A stretch of 64,000 nucleotides of DNA. It comes from Mycocentrospora acerina. Its lineage: Eukaryota; Ascomycota; Dothideomycetes; Pleosporales. The notes beneath the pieces are model-generated. The model ran no database searches and had not been told where the DNA came from. It worked only from the letters and a program-made list of their open reading frames with translations. Positions within the stretch are counted from its first letter, which is position 1, and every line of letters begins with the position of its first letter. The translations under genes were made by a program, and so were the position numbers. Where the stretch lies: the NCBI GenBank assembly GCA_022701365.1, contig JAKUHH010000026.1:62001-126000 (forward strand). The letters are read 5' to 3'. Positions 21,281 through 31,967 of this stretch are shown in pieces.

Positions 21281-21849
21281 GGTGTGGGGAGTCGAGAGCG
21301 GGCAGCGGGCGGAGGGCGGAGGGCGGTGCAGCAGGAGTTTGCGGCCCAGAGGTGGTGATGTCGTCGACGTCGTGCAACTGTCCGCCGCGCTCGACGCCCT
21401 AGCGGCTTGGCACGTCCGGTTAGCAGACCTTGCGCCTGAGGGCCCATCCAGTGCACCTACCCATCCTTCCCTTGCCTTGCTGCCTCGCTGCCCGTTGCCC
21501 GCTGCCCGCTGCCCTTTGCTCCCCCACGGCCGGTGTTTGTCTGCCATTGCGACCCCTTTCTCTGCCGTCGCCCCTCGCCACACGACCACACGGCCACACG
21601 GCTACACTCACCACACTACCGCACTACCACGCTACCACGCTCTACCACGCCCGCCACACGGCCACATTACCACACTCGCCGCACACTCACCGCACACTCA
21701 CCGCACACTCACCGCACACTCACCGCACACTCACCACACACTCACCACACACCCACACACCCACCACGCACCCACCACAAACTCTCACGGCCCACCCACC
21801 CCCTCGACCGCCACCTGTCACGCCTGCACGCACCCACACCCACGCCACC
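21281..21849. promoter_or_regulatory. Divergent promoter of the complex I subunit and NOT4
   Basis: 569 bp between two divergent housekeeping genes, GC-rich and strongly biased to C/A on the plus strand in the NOT4-proximal half. It contains the 11-bp minisatellite listed separately. Long overlapping ORFs in all frames here are by-products of base composition. Confidence 0.55.
21670..21746. repeat. 11-bp minisatellite in the NOT4 leader
   Basis: Seven tandem copies of GCACACTCACC. The five from 21681 to 21735 are identical; the first and last differ by two and one bases. It lies about 105 bp upstream of the NOT4 ATG, probably in its 5' UTR or core promoter. Confidence 0.9.
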
Positions 21850-24651
21850 ATGTCTCGTGTACAACAGGACCAGTTTGTCGACGATGAGGAGGACGAGTGC
21901 TGCCCGCTCTGCGTCGAGGAGTTCGACCTGTCCGACAAGAACTTCCGCCCGTGCCCCTGTGGTTACCAAGTACGCCGTCCCAGGTGAAGCCACGTCGAAG
22001 CACCGCCATGCTGACCCAAGTGCCAGATATGCCAGTTCTGCTACAACAACATCAAGACGACCATGAACGGCCTGTGTCCTGCCTGTCGCCGTCCCTACGA
22101 CGACTCGACCATCGAGTTCAAAAACATCACCCCCGAAGAGTGCGTCGCCTGCATCTCCCCTCCCTGACCGCCTCTGACTCTGAGTAGGATGGCCAAGCAC
22201 AAGCAGCAGATTGCCCAAAAAGCCAAGAAGAATGCCCAAATACGGCAGAAGGAGGCCCAGAAGGCTGAGGCCGACTCGCTCAGCCGCAAGCACCTCGCCG
22301 GTCTGCGCGTCGTCCAAAAGAACCTCGTTTACGTCACCGGCCTGACGCCCACCATTCGTGAGGACCGTCTTCTCGACACGCTGCGTGGCCCCGACTACTT
22401 TGGCCAGTACGGCAAAATCATCAAAATTGTCGTCAGCAAAGCACGTGAGAATGCACAGCATCATCAGTCGGTCGGTGTTTACGTGACGTTCGCCCGTAAA
22501 GAGGATGCCGAGGCATGCATCAAGGCTGTAGACGGCTCGCAGAACGGCGAGCGATCGCTGAGGTAAGCACGCTGTCGAGTCTCACATCTGTTCTAGCAAA
22601 CTCATTCGTATTATAGGGCTCAACACGGTACCACCAAATACTGTTCTGCGTACCTACGCGGCGAGCAATGCAACAACCGCAACTGCATGTTCCTGCACGA
22701 GCCTGGTGAGGACAACGAAAGCTTCACTCGACAGGATCTTTCCATGATGAACTCGATCCAGACGCAGCAGCCCGCCCTGTCGTCTACCTCCCGCTCTGCA
22801 CCTCCATCACACCCTGGCCCCCCTGTTGCCGCTGCGACCAACGCGAGCCGGCAGGATACCTACGATGCTCCGAGCCCCACCATGGAAGTGCCAGGTCTGC
22901 CAGCTACTGCAGGTTGGGCAAGTAAAGCAGCCCTTGAACGTCGTGCCAGCCGCTCAACTATCGCGTCAAACCCGAGTCCACTCATAACGAATGCTGTTCT
23001 GGCGCAGACAGCAAAGGCACCAAAGGCTGAGGAACCGCTCAAGAAGAAGGGCAAAGACAAGGAAAAGGAAAAGGAAAGGGAAAGGGAGAGGGAAAGGGAG
23101 AAGGAAAAGGAGAGAGAAAAAGAGAGGGAAAAGGAGAGAGAAAAGGAGAGAGAAAAAGAGAAAGAAAAGGAAAAGGAAAAGGAAAGAGAGAAGGAGAAGG
23201 AAAAGGAGAAAGAGAAAGAAAAAGAGAGAGAGAGAGAAAAGGAGCGCGAGAAGGAAAAGGAGAAAGAGAAAGAGAAAGAGAAAGAAAAGGAAATTTCTCC
23301 GCAGACGTCAAAATCCGTAACGCCGCAATCCACTCCAACCCCAGTCTCACGTTCTCCCAAGCCTCCAGGCTCTGCTCTCGAGGGCCTCTTGAAGTTCATT
23401 TGTACACCAGACTTCAAATTTGTCTTTTCGAGTGCAACTTTGTCCGAGGAGGAGTTCAAGGCAATCATAGAGTTTCCTCAGCTCATCGATCCAAGCGGCG
23501 GCGCAAAACGTCGCGCGACAAGAGAAAAGGAGAAAGAGCTAGCACTTCAACGAGAAGCCGAGGCAGAGGCCAGAGCTGCTCTTCAACAGGCACCTACTAC
23601 TGAGCGCGAGGACAACGAAGCGACAGCTGGAGGCAGTTTACAGTTGGGAGGCGAACCAGAGGAAGGCCACGACACTGTGACGGGCCACCTCAATCAACAT
23701 GCCATCGCGCCACCCAATCAGGCATTTGGAAGCAATCTTTTCGGACAGGGCGCTCCTCTGGCAGAAGACTTTAGCAGTGTTGGCCTAAATAGTCGAGCTC
23801 TTACGACACAACAACAACAGCAGCAGCAGCTTCTTCTCTCCAATTTCAAGTCTGGACCCCAGTCTACTGGATTGTTGTCTACCACACCGAACCTCCAGAA
23901 TCAGCAGCACGGATTGAGTGGAAATGGCTCGAGCCATGCGCGACACACATCTCGCTTCAGCTTCGCCAACGATAGCGCATCCGCTTCGGCAAACGTTCAA
24001 CCCGTCGCGAACCAGAAACTCATGAATCAACAAAATTCAATGATGCCGAAAAATGGTAACCCCTTTAGCCAGATTTCTCAACATCAGCCAATGGGTGGAC
24101 AATTCTTTACCACTGTACAAGGACCACCTCCAGGCTTGAAAGCCACAGGAACACCACCTGTGAGCGGTACCGGCATGTTCGGTCAAGGCCATGGGTTCAC
24201 TACTGGTGGTCTCGGATATGGTGCGAACGTTGCTGGCAGGAACAACAGCGATACCATGTACCAGGACTTGCTTCGAAGCAGGAACATGGACGGTGGTGTC
24301 AGAACTGCTGATGGTAAGCGTGAGTCAATGTTTCCTTCCTTTCTTAATCAACATCCCACAAGCTCTACGCCCACCCCTGCCCCTGGCCTTCTAAACTTCC
24401 CTTATGGGCCTTCGCCTGGCGCTTACCAGGAGTCTGGTTCGCAGAAATCCAAGAAAAAGGGGAAAAAACACAGGCACGCTAATACCTCCTCTTCCGGGGG
24501 CGGTGGTCTAGCTGATGTCCAAGACCCGAGTATCTTACAGGCAAGATTGCATCAGGGAGGTATGGTTGGCCAGGGCTTGTACAGCCAGGCTCCAAATGGG
24601 TTCTCTTCCCTTTACGCGAACAATAATTACGGCGGTGCCGGACGATGGTAG
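21850..24651 (+). CDS. not4: CCR4-NOT subunit Not4, E3 ubiquitin ligase
   Basis: 880 residues from exons 21850-21969, 22027-22139, 22188-22562 and 22617-24651. Introns are 57, 48 and 54 nt and all junctions keep frame. The product is the RING E3 ligase of the CCR4-NOT complex, acting in mRNA decay and co-translational quality control. The C4C4 RING is at about 18-65 (CCPLC, PCPCGYQICQFCY, CPACRRPY), built across exons 1 and 2. A coiled-coil linker (KHKQQIAQKAKKNAQ) leads into an RRM at about 110-200, then a CCCH finger (CSAYLRGEQCNNRNCMFLH). A Lys/Glu/Arg-only helix follows at about 345-425, encoded by the homopurine tract. The tail is Gln/Gly-rich and ends KKKGKKHRH...GAGRW, which looks like a genuine C-terminus. 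See the finding on a possible alternative 3' exon. Confidence 0.94.
23059..23244 (+). repeat. 186-nt uninterrupted homopurine tract in NOT4 coding sequence
   Basis: Every base on the plus strand from 23059 to 23244 is A or G. After a CGC interruption, a further 46 purines run from 23248 to 23293. The tract encodes alternating Lys, Glu and Arg. Mirror-symmetric GA-rich DNA of this length can form triplex (H-DNA) and is prone to length change. Confidence 0.95.
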
Positions 24652-25250
24652 ACAATTTTTTTTTCACTCGCACATCCTCTCGGCCGTTGTGGCCAGATAT
24701 CCTGTTTCAATACCTTTCTTTCAGATTGACTGCATGGCGTTTTCAATTCGGGTTTTAATGGCGAAAGCATCAGCATACAGACCAGTGCGTTGTCACTGAG
24801 ATGCCTGGCGTTACGAATCTGTCGGCTGTGGTTGTCCATTCGCTGGCTTTTTGGCATATCTTCACTGCATTTCAATACCTTTACATTTCGTTTATATCCT
24901 GTCATGATTGGGAAGGCTGCACTGCTTTGTCAGATGTCTAAGTCAGGTTCTCTCGTCGTCTTCGTCATGGCCTTTGCATGTACGTAACTCCCCTTCCTGC
25001 CGCTCTATAGTCGGCATGCTTACTTTCTAATAGAGAGATGGCTTTCGCACTACTCCTCTGCATGCTTAAAGTGACGAAGATGTTCGAGAGAAAACTCCAT
25101 GCAGCCTAATGTATCTAATTGCTTGATTGGCGATACGATCTTTGACAATCGTCCGGCGCCCGCCTCATTAGTTGATCAGCATTGCGAGCCGCTTGATTCG
25201 ATATTTGCATAAAAGTAGCCATTGATGACAAGGCTGACTGGTTCGCGCAG
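24652..25250. other. NOT4 3' flank or long terminal intron
   Basis: 599 bp between the NOT4 stop and the next coding exon. It contains a T9 run just after the stop, an ATG-started 25-codon stretch at 24904-24979 followed by a GTACGT donor, and at the right end a CTGAC branch site (25234) with a GCAG acceptor ending at 25250. It is either an intergenic region with a small first exon, or intron sequence of a longer NOT4 transcript. Confidence 0.5.
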
Positions 25251-27913
25251 ACGATGCACCCTTCAGTGCCGAGGAGCAAGTCTCCTTTAATGTTGATGCA
25301 CTTGTTAACGACGTTGAAAGCGAGCCCATTCAAGGTGCGCCGAGCACACCGATAAGTGGTAGTTTTTTTGAACATCCCCGAAGGGCAACACCGACCGTGC
25401 CTCCTGGATTTACTGCTCCGGTAATCCCCAGAGCAGTGGTTACAGGAACACTTTCTCGGCCAGGGTCCCGCCCGATGTCTCGCACAACTTCTTCAACCAT
25501 CACGCCGGCAGTACCTATCATGCCTACAACACCGACTAGAGATGTAACGTCAATCAAGTCGAAAAAGGGTAAGCAGCCCGTTGATGCAGTCGAAACGGTT
25601 ACAGTAGCACCAACCACCGTGAAAGCCCCTCCAGAAACGCCAGTCAGAGTTAAATCAAAGTCCACCAGCGTCAAGCCACAGACTCCAAATGAAGCCAACC
25701 GGAAGGTCTCGGAGAGTGCGATCAATCCAAAGAAGCAGGAACCAAAGGACAAGAAAACAATCCCTGAGACTGCAACAAAGGAGACGCCTAAGCCGAAGGC
25801 GGTTGGCAAAAAACCCGCAAATACAGCAGATGCAAGCCCTAAAAAGGATCAGACAAAAGTTGCGAAAGAGGCAATTGCTACTGCTGTGGTACCAGCTTCG
25901 CCCGCTTCACCCCCCAAACGACAGCATCCAGGCAGGCTCGATATAACAGCTGCTACGAAGGCATCGGAGAATGCACAGTCTCCTATCATGGGCCCGATCA
26001 AGACTGACGTTCGACCGAAGAGTCTTCGCGTGCTACCATCAGCGTCGATAAGTTCTGTGCCAGCCAGTCCTGCTGGAGCAGCCACAGGATCGCCCATCAA
26101 GAGATCAGTAGCGCCAGTGATGCGCATAGTATCAACCCCGAAAACAGAAACTCCGCCACCCATGGCTGCAGCATCCATACCATCCCTTCCTCAAATACCA
26201 ACGGTAGATAAGCTCCGATCCAGGCAGGCTAGCATCGCTTCACTGAATCAGCCTGGAACACCAGTGAGCGATTTGATCTCGGATACGGCTTCAATCACTT
26301 CAACTTCATTCTCAAGGGCTAGTTCCCCGCCTCCTTTGACTAGTAGAGTCGGAAGTGCTCCAGTGAGAAAGAAGACTAAATCACAAGCCAAGAAAGATAG
26401 ACAGGAACGCAAGCGGCAGATGGAAGAAGAGCAAGTGCAAGCATTGGATGACTATAAATCAGACGTCGAAATCGTTCAAGCTCCAATCATTGGACGCAAG
26501 AAGAAGACCAAAAAGCCCGCTGCTATTGCCTCCAAACCAACAACGACAGCCACCAAGAGTCAGCCTGCTTCTCCAGACCCAATTGTAGTCGAAGAGGAGC
26601 CTGTTGAAGTCATTCCAGTTGTGTCCAAGAAAGTTCAGCCTGCCAAAGTCTCTGCTAGAGTTACACCAGAGCCAGAACCCATGCCAGAACAACCAAAGGA
26701 GAAACGCGAAATCACCGCGCAATCCATTATAGTCGACCTACAAAAGACAGGGGAGCTTCTCGTGTCTACACTTGAATTCTTCAAGCCATTGTCCTCATCA
26801 CTAACGCACGCCTCTCGAACAACTCAGCCTGGCAATCCTACAGCTCCCCCCGACCTCAAGATTCACTTCTCGGAAGCAGATCTCGATGCCCTTGCCAAGA
26901 AGAAACCCGTTCGTCTTAATGGACATGATGGAAAGCCCGACTCTAGGACGTTGATCACGCCCAATGGAAAATTCTTTTGGGGACTTTCGGAGGAGCTAGA
27001 GCAGAAGGCTCTCGAGTTAGAGAAGCATATTGAAGAGTTGAAAGGAAATGCACGCTTTCATTCTCATAAGCAGACACGGTACACTCATGCCCAACACACT
27101 GCCGCGCAAGCTCAGTCCAAAGACGCTCTGCCCGCCATTGCTACTGCGCTCAAGGAGGCTGACAAAAAGCTCAGCAATCATGCCGGTCACCAGATGCCGA
27201 AGTTGGATTCATCGTCCAGTCTCCTTGGATCAACAACGCTCCCACATGGTTCAACCCAAGTGCCAGAAATGCCTGTTCCTCAACCTCCGCAGCCACAAGC
27301 GCAGCAGCAGACTCCAGCAGACGCTGGCGGATATCTTAACCAGTTTGTTCTTCCTCAAACGGACAACCCGCCACCGAATCAGCCTCGGCCTGAGATGGCT
27401 GCTGTCGGGGGCCCGCCCGGCGCAGGTACAGCCAACATGTCAGTGAACGTGGGCAAGTTTGCCAAAGCAGCAAAAGCAGTTGTTGAAGGGGGCGCAGTCG
27501 GTAGCACCGAGATTGATGGCATGGGCATGATGGCCGCTGACCTGCTTGGTGGCGTCTTCGTCCAGGGCCTTGAAGCGCTCGTTGGTGCGGGTCTGGGGTT
27601 CCAATCTAGTCAGGAATTTGGCCTCGATGCGCATGGCAACATCACTCTTGGCCGAGGCGGTCTAGATGTTCAAGGGTTGATGAGCGCAATAGAGAGCAGC
27701 GCAGGTATGCCTGGCCCTGGGACCGGAAATGCTGGTGCGTTTGCTGGACACGGTCGGAGGGGTACTGGTCGTGGTAGTGTTCTCAGTTTGGAGGAGGCAG
27801 AACAAGCAATGCACGCAGCGAAGAAGGAACACGATGTTCTGGAGAAGAAACTTGCGGCACTGATGAAGAAGAACAAGAAGCTGGCTCTAGCTGGCGCCAC
27901 TGGAAAGGTGTGA
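25251..27913 (+). CDS. NOT4-like C-terminal extension exon or separate gene
   Basis: An open exon of 887 codons plus a two-base lead and stop. It opens after a good 3' splice site (CTGAC branch, GCAG) with codons reading DAPFSAEEQVSFNV, and no in-frame ATG initiates it near that point. The N-terminal half is low-complexity (Lys/Pro/Thr/Ser). Two ordered blocks follow: ITAQSIIVDLQKTGELL to GKFFWGLSEELEQKALELEKHIEEL at about 485-575, and a Gly-rich segment with GGYLNQFVLPQ near 690. A Lys-rich coiled coil ends it. I recall similar blocks in the C-terminal part of long fungal Not4 proteins, but cannot check this. Three upstream donors fit its phase: 24314 (GTAAGC) and 24560 (GTATGG) inside NOT4, and 24980 (GTACGT) after a small ATG exon. 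Confidence 0.7.
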
Positions 27914-28287
27914 AAGAGAGTAGGTGTGCGAATGTCTGCGTTTGTGGGGATAGTCACTTGCAAAAGTTACAATCTCAGGGATTGTTGTCGATTGGGCAAA
28001 CAAGAAGAGGTTGGGTGGTCCATCATTAACAGCTATAGCAGCGCTTATCTTGCTGATTTGGCTGTCCGGTACGCGGATTGGTAGTACTCTAGCATGGCAG
28101 AAAACCTCAGGCCCCATGGCAAGATAATTTATCAATTTGATCAAGCAGCACTACACGTTGGATGAAGCCATGGGAATGCATCGGTCGTCGATTCTTCAGT
28201 TTAGCGCACTTCCAAGTTCTGAGGTGATATCAATCATTGCGACGGACTTGTGCTTGTAAAGACAACATGTGGAAAGGGAAATAGTTA
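27914..28287. other. Intergenic region left of the transposon
   Basis: 374 bp between the preceding stop codon and the transposon, probably the 3' UTR plus part of the original GMPPA upstream region. It ends in the TA target site at 28286-28287. Nothing else is seen. Confidence 0.55.
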
Positions 28288-28351
28288 ACGTAGTTTACAA
28301 GCGAGTGAGCCGTACAAGCGAGTGAGCCACCCCACCAACTTTGCGCACCTC
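28288..28351 (+). repeat. Left terminal inverted repeat (64 bp)
   Basis: Exact reverse complement of 30078-30141. It contains the 16-mer TACAAGCGAGTGAGCC twice (28296-28311 and 28313-28328), spaced by one base, a layout that suggests paired transposase-binding sites. Confidence 0.95.
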
Positions 28352-28367
28352 CACACTTGAATCAATC

Positions 28368-30008
28368 ATGACTCCACCAACTCTTTCTCTACGCGCCTAT
28401 CGTGAGGCTGATATAAATCTTGCTATATCAGCTCTTAATACAAATCAAATCCAGACTGAGCGATGTGCTGCAAGGACGTTTGAAGTCTCTCGAGCGACGC
28501 TCCACCACCGACGTGCTGGTAGACCTGCCCGACGCAATTGCCAGCCTAACTTGAGGAAGCTTACCCAGCAAGAGGAGCAGGTGATAGTTAGCTATATACT
28601 CAACCTTGACCGACGTGGATTTTCGCCTACGTACGCAGCTGTACGTGATATGGCTGATAAGCTTCTGGCTGTGCGCGGCGCTGGTCAGGTTGGCGTCCAC
28701 TGGCCGCGCAACTTTGTCAAGCGTACAGACAGTCTCACGACGCGTTTTAATCAAGCGTATGATAGGCAGCGAGCTCTATGCGAGGATCCAGCCCTAATTA
28801 AGAGCTGGTTTGAGCTTGTAGAGGAGACAAAGGCGAAGTATGGCATCTGTGATGAGGACGTCTACAACTTCGATGAGGCAGGCTTTATGATGGGCAAGAT
28901 CATGACTCAGCTTGTCGTGACAGGGTCAGAGAGAAGAGGCAGGCCAAAGGCTATCCAGCCAGGTAATCGTGAGTGGGTGACGGCGATTGCTGCAATCAAC
29001 GCTGCTGGCTGGTCAGTCCCGCCGTTCCTCATCTTTGCTGGCCGGTATCACCTATCTGCTTGGTATGAGGAGAAGGATATCCCACGCAACTGGGTAATTG
29101 CAGTTAGTGACAACAGCTGGACAAACAATGAGCTAGGAGTTAAGTGGTTAAAGCACTTCAACGCTCATACGAAGAGTCGTGTTGTTGGTACGCGTCGCCT
29201 GCTCGTCCTTGACGGCCATGAGAGCCACCACTCACTTGAGTTTCAAGAGCTTTGCAAGGAGAACAACATCTACACGCTCTGTATGCCACCTCACTCATCT
29301 CACCTGCTGCAGCCACTTGACGTTGGCTGCTTCTCACCGTTGAAGCGTGCGTACAGCCGTGAGGTTAAGAGCCTGATCCGCCACCACATCAACTACATCA
29401 CGAAGCTTAAGTTCTTGCCAGCCTTCAAGGCTGCGTTTGATCGATCGTTCACATCAGCAAATATCTGCTCAGCCTTTCGAGGCGCAGGCCTTGTGCCTCT
29501 CTAGCCAGACGTTGTTCTGTCAAAGCTTGACGTGCAGCTCCGTACACCTACTCCTCCAGCTGCTCTTGCAGAGGCTCTCTGGGAGGCTCGTACGCCAAGC
29601 AACGTTCGTGAGCTTGAGGCTCAATCAACGTTGATACGTAATCGCGTTCAGCGGCACAAGAGTTCATCACCAGCGTCAATTATTAAGGCGATTAATCAGC
29701 TAAAGAAGGGGGCTGAGGTAATGATGCTCTCTGCTGAGCTAATGCGTGATCAGATTGCCTGCCTTAAGAGAGCTAATAAGGCAGCGTCAGCGCGTAAACA
29801 GCGTAAAAAAAAGCGTGTACACAAGCGAGGAGTGTTAACAAAGGGAGCTGGAGAGGATCTACTCGCTCAACAAGAGGCTGATCAGCAGATTGCTTGTGAA
29901 GAGCGTCAAGGAGGAGAGCAATCTGGCCGCAGCCGCCAGGCTCTCGCGCGCTGCACGAGGTGTAGAGAGACTGGCCATAACTCACGTACGTGCAAAAAGG
30001 ATACCTAG
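28368..30008 (+). pseudogene. pogo/Fot1 transposase with one premature amber codon
   Basis: The ATG at 28368 opens 378 codons, ending at TAG 29502-29504. The same frame then runs 167 more codons to the stop at 30006-30008. The first part has a Psq/CENP-B-type helix-turn-helix (about 1-60) and a DDE_1 catalytic core, with acidic residues in VYNFDEAGF, LVLDGHESHH and LLQPLDVGC. The second part has a basic stretch and a CCHC zinc knuckle (CTRCRETGHNSRTC). No other lesion is visible, so the stop may be the only inactivating change. It is consistent with a C-to-T change in a CpA context, the RIP preference. A truncated protein keeps the whole catalytic core and could still be active. Confidence 0.9.
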
Positions 30009-30077
30009 AGTACTACTTAATCTACTCTGTAATTATCTATATATTATATCATCACGTTGTTGAGATATACGTTTGTA

Positions 30078-30141
30078 GAGGTGCGCAAAGTTGGTGGGGT
30101 GGCTCACTCGCTTGTACGGCTCACTCGCTTGTAAACTACGT
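30078..30141 (-). repeat. Right terminal inverted repeat (64 bp)
   Basis: Mirror copy of 28288-28351 with no mismatch. It carries the same two 16-bp subrepeats in inverted orientation and is followed by the TA duplication. Confidence 0.95.
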
Positions 30142-30467
30142 TAATGACAATAATAATCATAATGTCTAGCATTGGTGTTCCTGGATGACACATGATTACG
30201 TGTGGACGACAAGGTCCAGACCTATCAGATGGTCAAAAGGGGGTGCCATGGCGTTCGAGTGTGGAATTCGTTGAGCGTATTTGACGATGCACATGACGAG
30301 GGGCAAATCGTTCTGGGCTAAGAGGCCTCACCGCCTAAAGTGGGTCTGGAATGGGAGGTCAGGGTCCAGCTCTTCTTTTGGACACATTCACAATTGCTCT
30401 CACTCCACCGCGTTTCTTGCTTGCTGTTTGATACCCCCAAAAGCTCCATAAAGTATTCATCTTCAAA
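30142..30467. promoter_or_regulatory. GMPPA upstream region
   Basis: 326 bp from the transposon end to the GMPPA ATG. It should hold the proximal promoter and leader of GMPPA, whose more distal promoter is displaced by the insertion. I name no specific elements. Confidence 0.5.
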
Positions 30468-31967
30468 ATGAGCTTACAACCACCCTCCCTCGCCGTGAGG
30501 TCCAAGGCAGGATCCGGCGGTTCGACCAAGGCCATCATCTTGGTGGGTAGTCGGTAGCAAGTGCATGCGACGACACATGCTAACAAGCCAGGTTGGAGGA
30601 CCCTCTCGCGGAACTAGGTTCAGGCCTTTGTCCATGGAACTTCCCAAGGTTAGCTACAGCATGACTTACCCGTCCCGCCCGCGCCCCGCTAACACTCCCA
30701 CAGCCGCTCTTCCCTGTCGCCGGCCACCCCATAATTGAGCATTGCTTCCGCGCCATCACAAATGTCTCCGAGGTCAAGGAGGTTTTTATCGTCGGTTACT
30801 ACGAAGAGTCTGTCTTCCAGCCCTTTATCAACGAAGTGTCGGGCAGCTTCCCACACTTGAGTGTCAAGTACCTCCGCGAATACCAGGCATTGGGCACCGC
30901 AGGAGGCCTGTACCACTTCAGGGATGTCATATTGAAGGGCAAGCCAGACAAGCTGTTTGTCCTCAATGCTGACGTCTGCTCATCCTTCCCGCTGGCTGAG
31001 ATGCTTAAGCTGTTCCAGGACAAGGATGCCGAGGCGGTCATGCTGGGTACGAGGGTTGCCAACGATGCTGCGACCAACTTCGGTTGCATCGTGTCTGATG
31101 CGCACACCAAGCGCGTGCTCCACTACGTCGAGAAGCCAGAGTCGCAGATCTCCAACCTCATCAACTGCGGAGTCTACCTCTTCGCAACCGAGTGCATTTT
31201 CCCCGCCATTCGCAGCGCCATCAAGCGACGCACCGAGCGCCCACGACTGCTGTCGTACCCTTCGTCCGAGAACCTCGAGTCGTCTTTCTACCAGGGTCAG
31301 GACGATGATGAGGAGCAGGAGAACGCGGTCATCCGTTTGGAGCAGGATGTGCTGTCAGATATTGCCGACAGCAGGCAGTTTTTCGTCTTGGAGACCAAGG
31401 ACTTCTGGCGTCAAATCAAGACAGCCGGCTCTGCCGTACCAGCCAATGCTCTCTACCTGATGAAGGCGTTCCAGGCTGGATCCGAGGAGCTCGCAGCCCC
31501 GTCGGCGAACATTCTCCCCCCAGTCTACATTCACCCCTCTGCGCAGATCGACCCCACAGCGAAGCTCGGGCCCAACGTATCAATTGGTGCCCGCGTGCAC
31601 ATTGGAGCAGGTGTGCGTGTCAAGGAGTCTATTGTATTGGAGGACTCTGAAATCAAGCACGACGCATGCGTCATGTACACGATTGTTGGCTGGCATAGCA
31701 AGATTGGTGCTTGGGCTCGTGTTGAGGGCACACCAACGCCCGTCACCAGCCACGCTACGAGCATTATCAAGAATGGCGTCAAGGTGCAGAGCATCACCAT
31801 CCTGGGCAAGGACTGCGCTGTTGCCGATGAGGTTCGCGTCCAAAACTGCGTCTGCTTGCCGTACAAGGAACTTAAGAGGGTAAGTCGTCGTCGTTGTTGG
31901 AGTTGGAGTTGTTCAAGGCAGTCACTAATTTATCATGCAGGATGTATCAAACGAAGTTATCATGTAA
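30468..31967 (+). CDS. GDP-mannose pyrophosphorylase A (GMPPA-like)
   Basis: 444 residues from exons 30468-30542, 30592-30648, 30704-31879 and 31941-31967. Introns are 49, 55 and 61 nt, all phase 0, with GCTAAC branch sites in the first two. The nucleotidyltransferase domain starts with the signature GGPSRGTRFRPLS and has LNADV for the metal/nucleotide site. It is followed by a left-handed beta-helix of hexapeptide repeats (IHPSAQIDPTAKLGPNVSIG and onward). The last exon gives DVSNEVIM. An insertion at about residues 240-275 is typical of the alpha (regulatory) type rather than the catalytic GMPPB/Psa1. It likely senses GDP-mannose and tunes its supply for glycosylation and the cell wall. Confidence 0.94.

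Larger units (their letters stand above)
28288..30141 (+). mobile_element. Fot1/pogo-type DNA transposon (Tc1-mariner superfamily)
   Basis: A complete 1854-bp element with perfect 64-bp terminal inverted repeats starting ACGTAGTTTAC, flanked on both sides by TA (28286-28287 and 30142-30143), the target duplication of this superfamily. It carries one transposase reading frame broken by a single in-frame stop. Size, TA duplication, DDE_1/CENP-B-like transposase and C-terminal zinc knuckle all fit fungal Fot1/pogo elements. It sits between the NOT4 region and GMPPA, with its right end 326 bp from the GMPPA ATG. The perfect repeats suggest a recent insertion. Confidence 0.95.

Noticed and set aside
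21430..21987. ORFs with His/Thr/Pro repeats across the NOT4 leader
   Set aside because: They read the 11-bp C/A-rich minisatellite and run into the NOT4 first exon in a different frame.
22860..23468. Minus-strand ORF of 202 codons with long SFSFSLSF repeats opposite NOT4
   Set aside because: It is the complement of the homopurine Lys/Glu/Arg tract; its repeats follow from the NOT4 codons.
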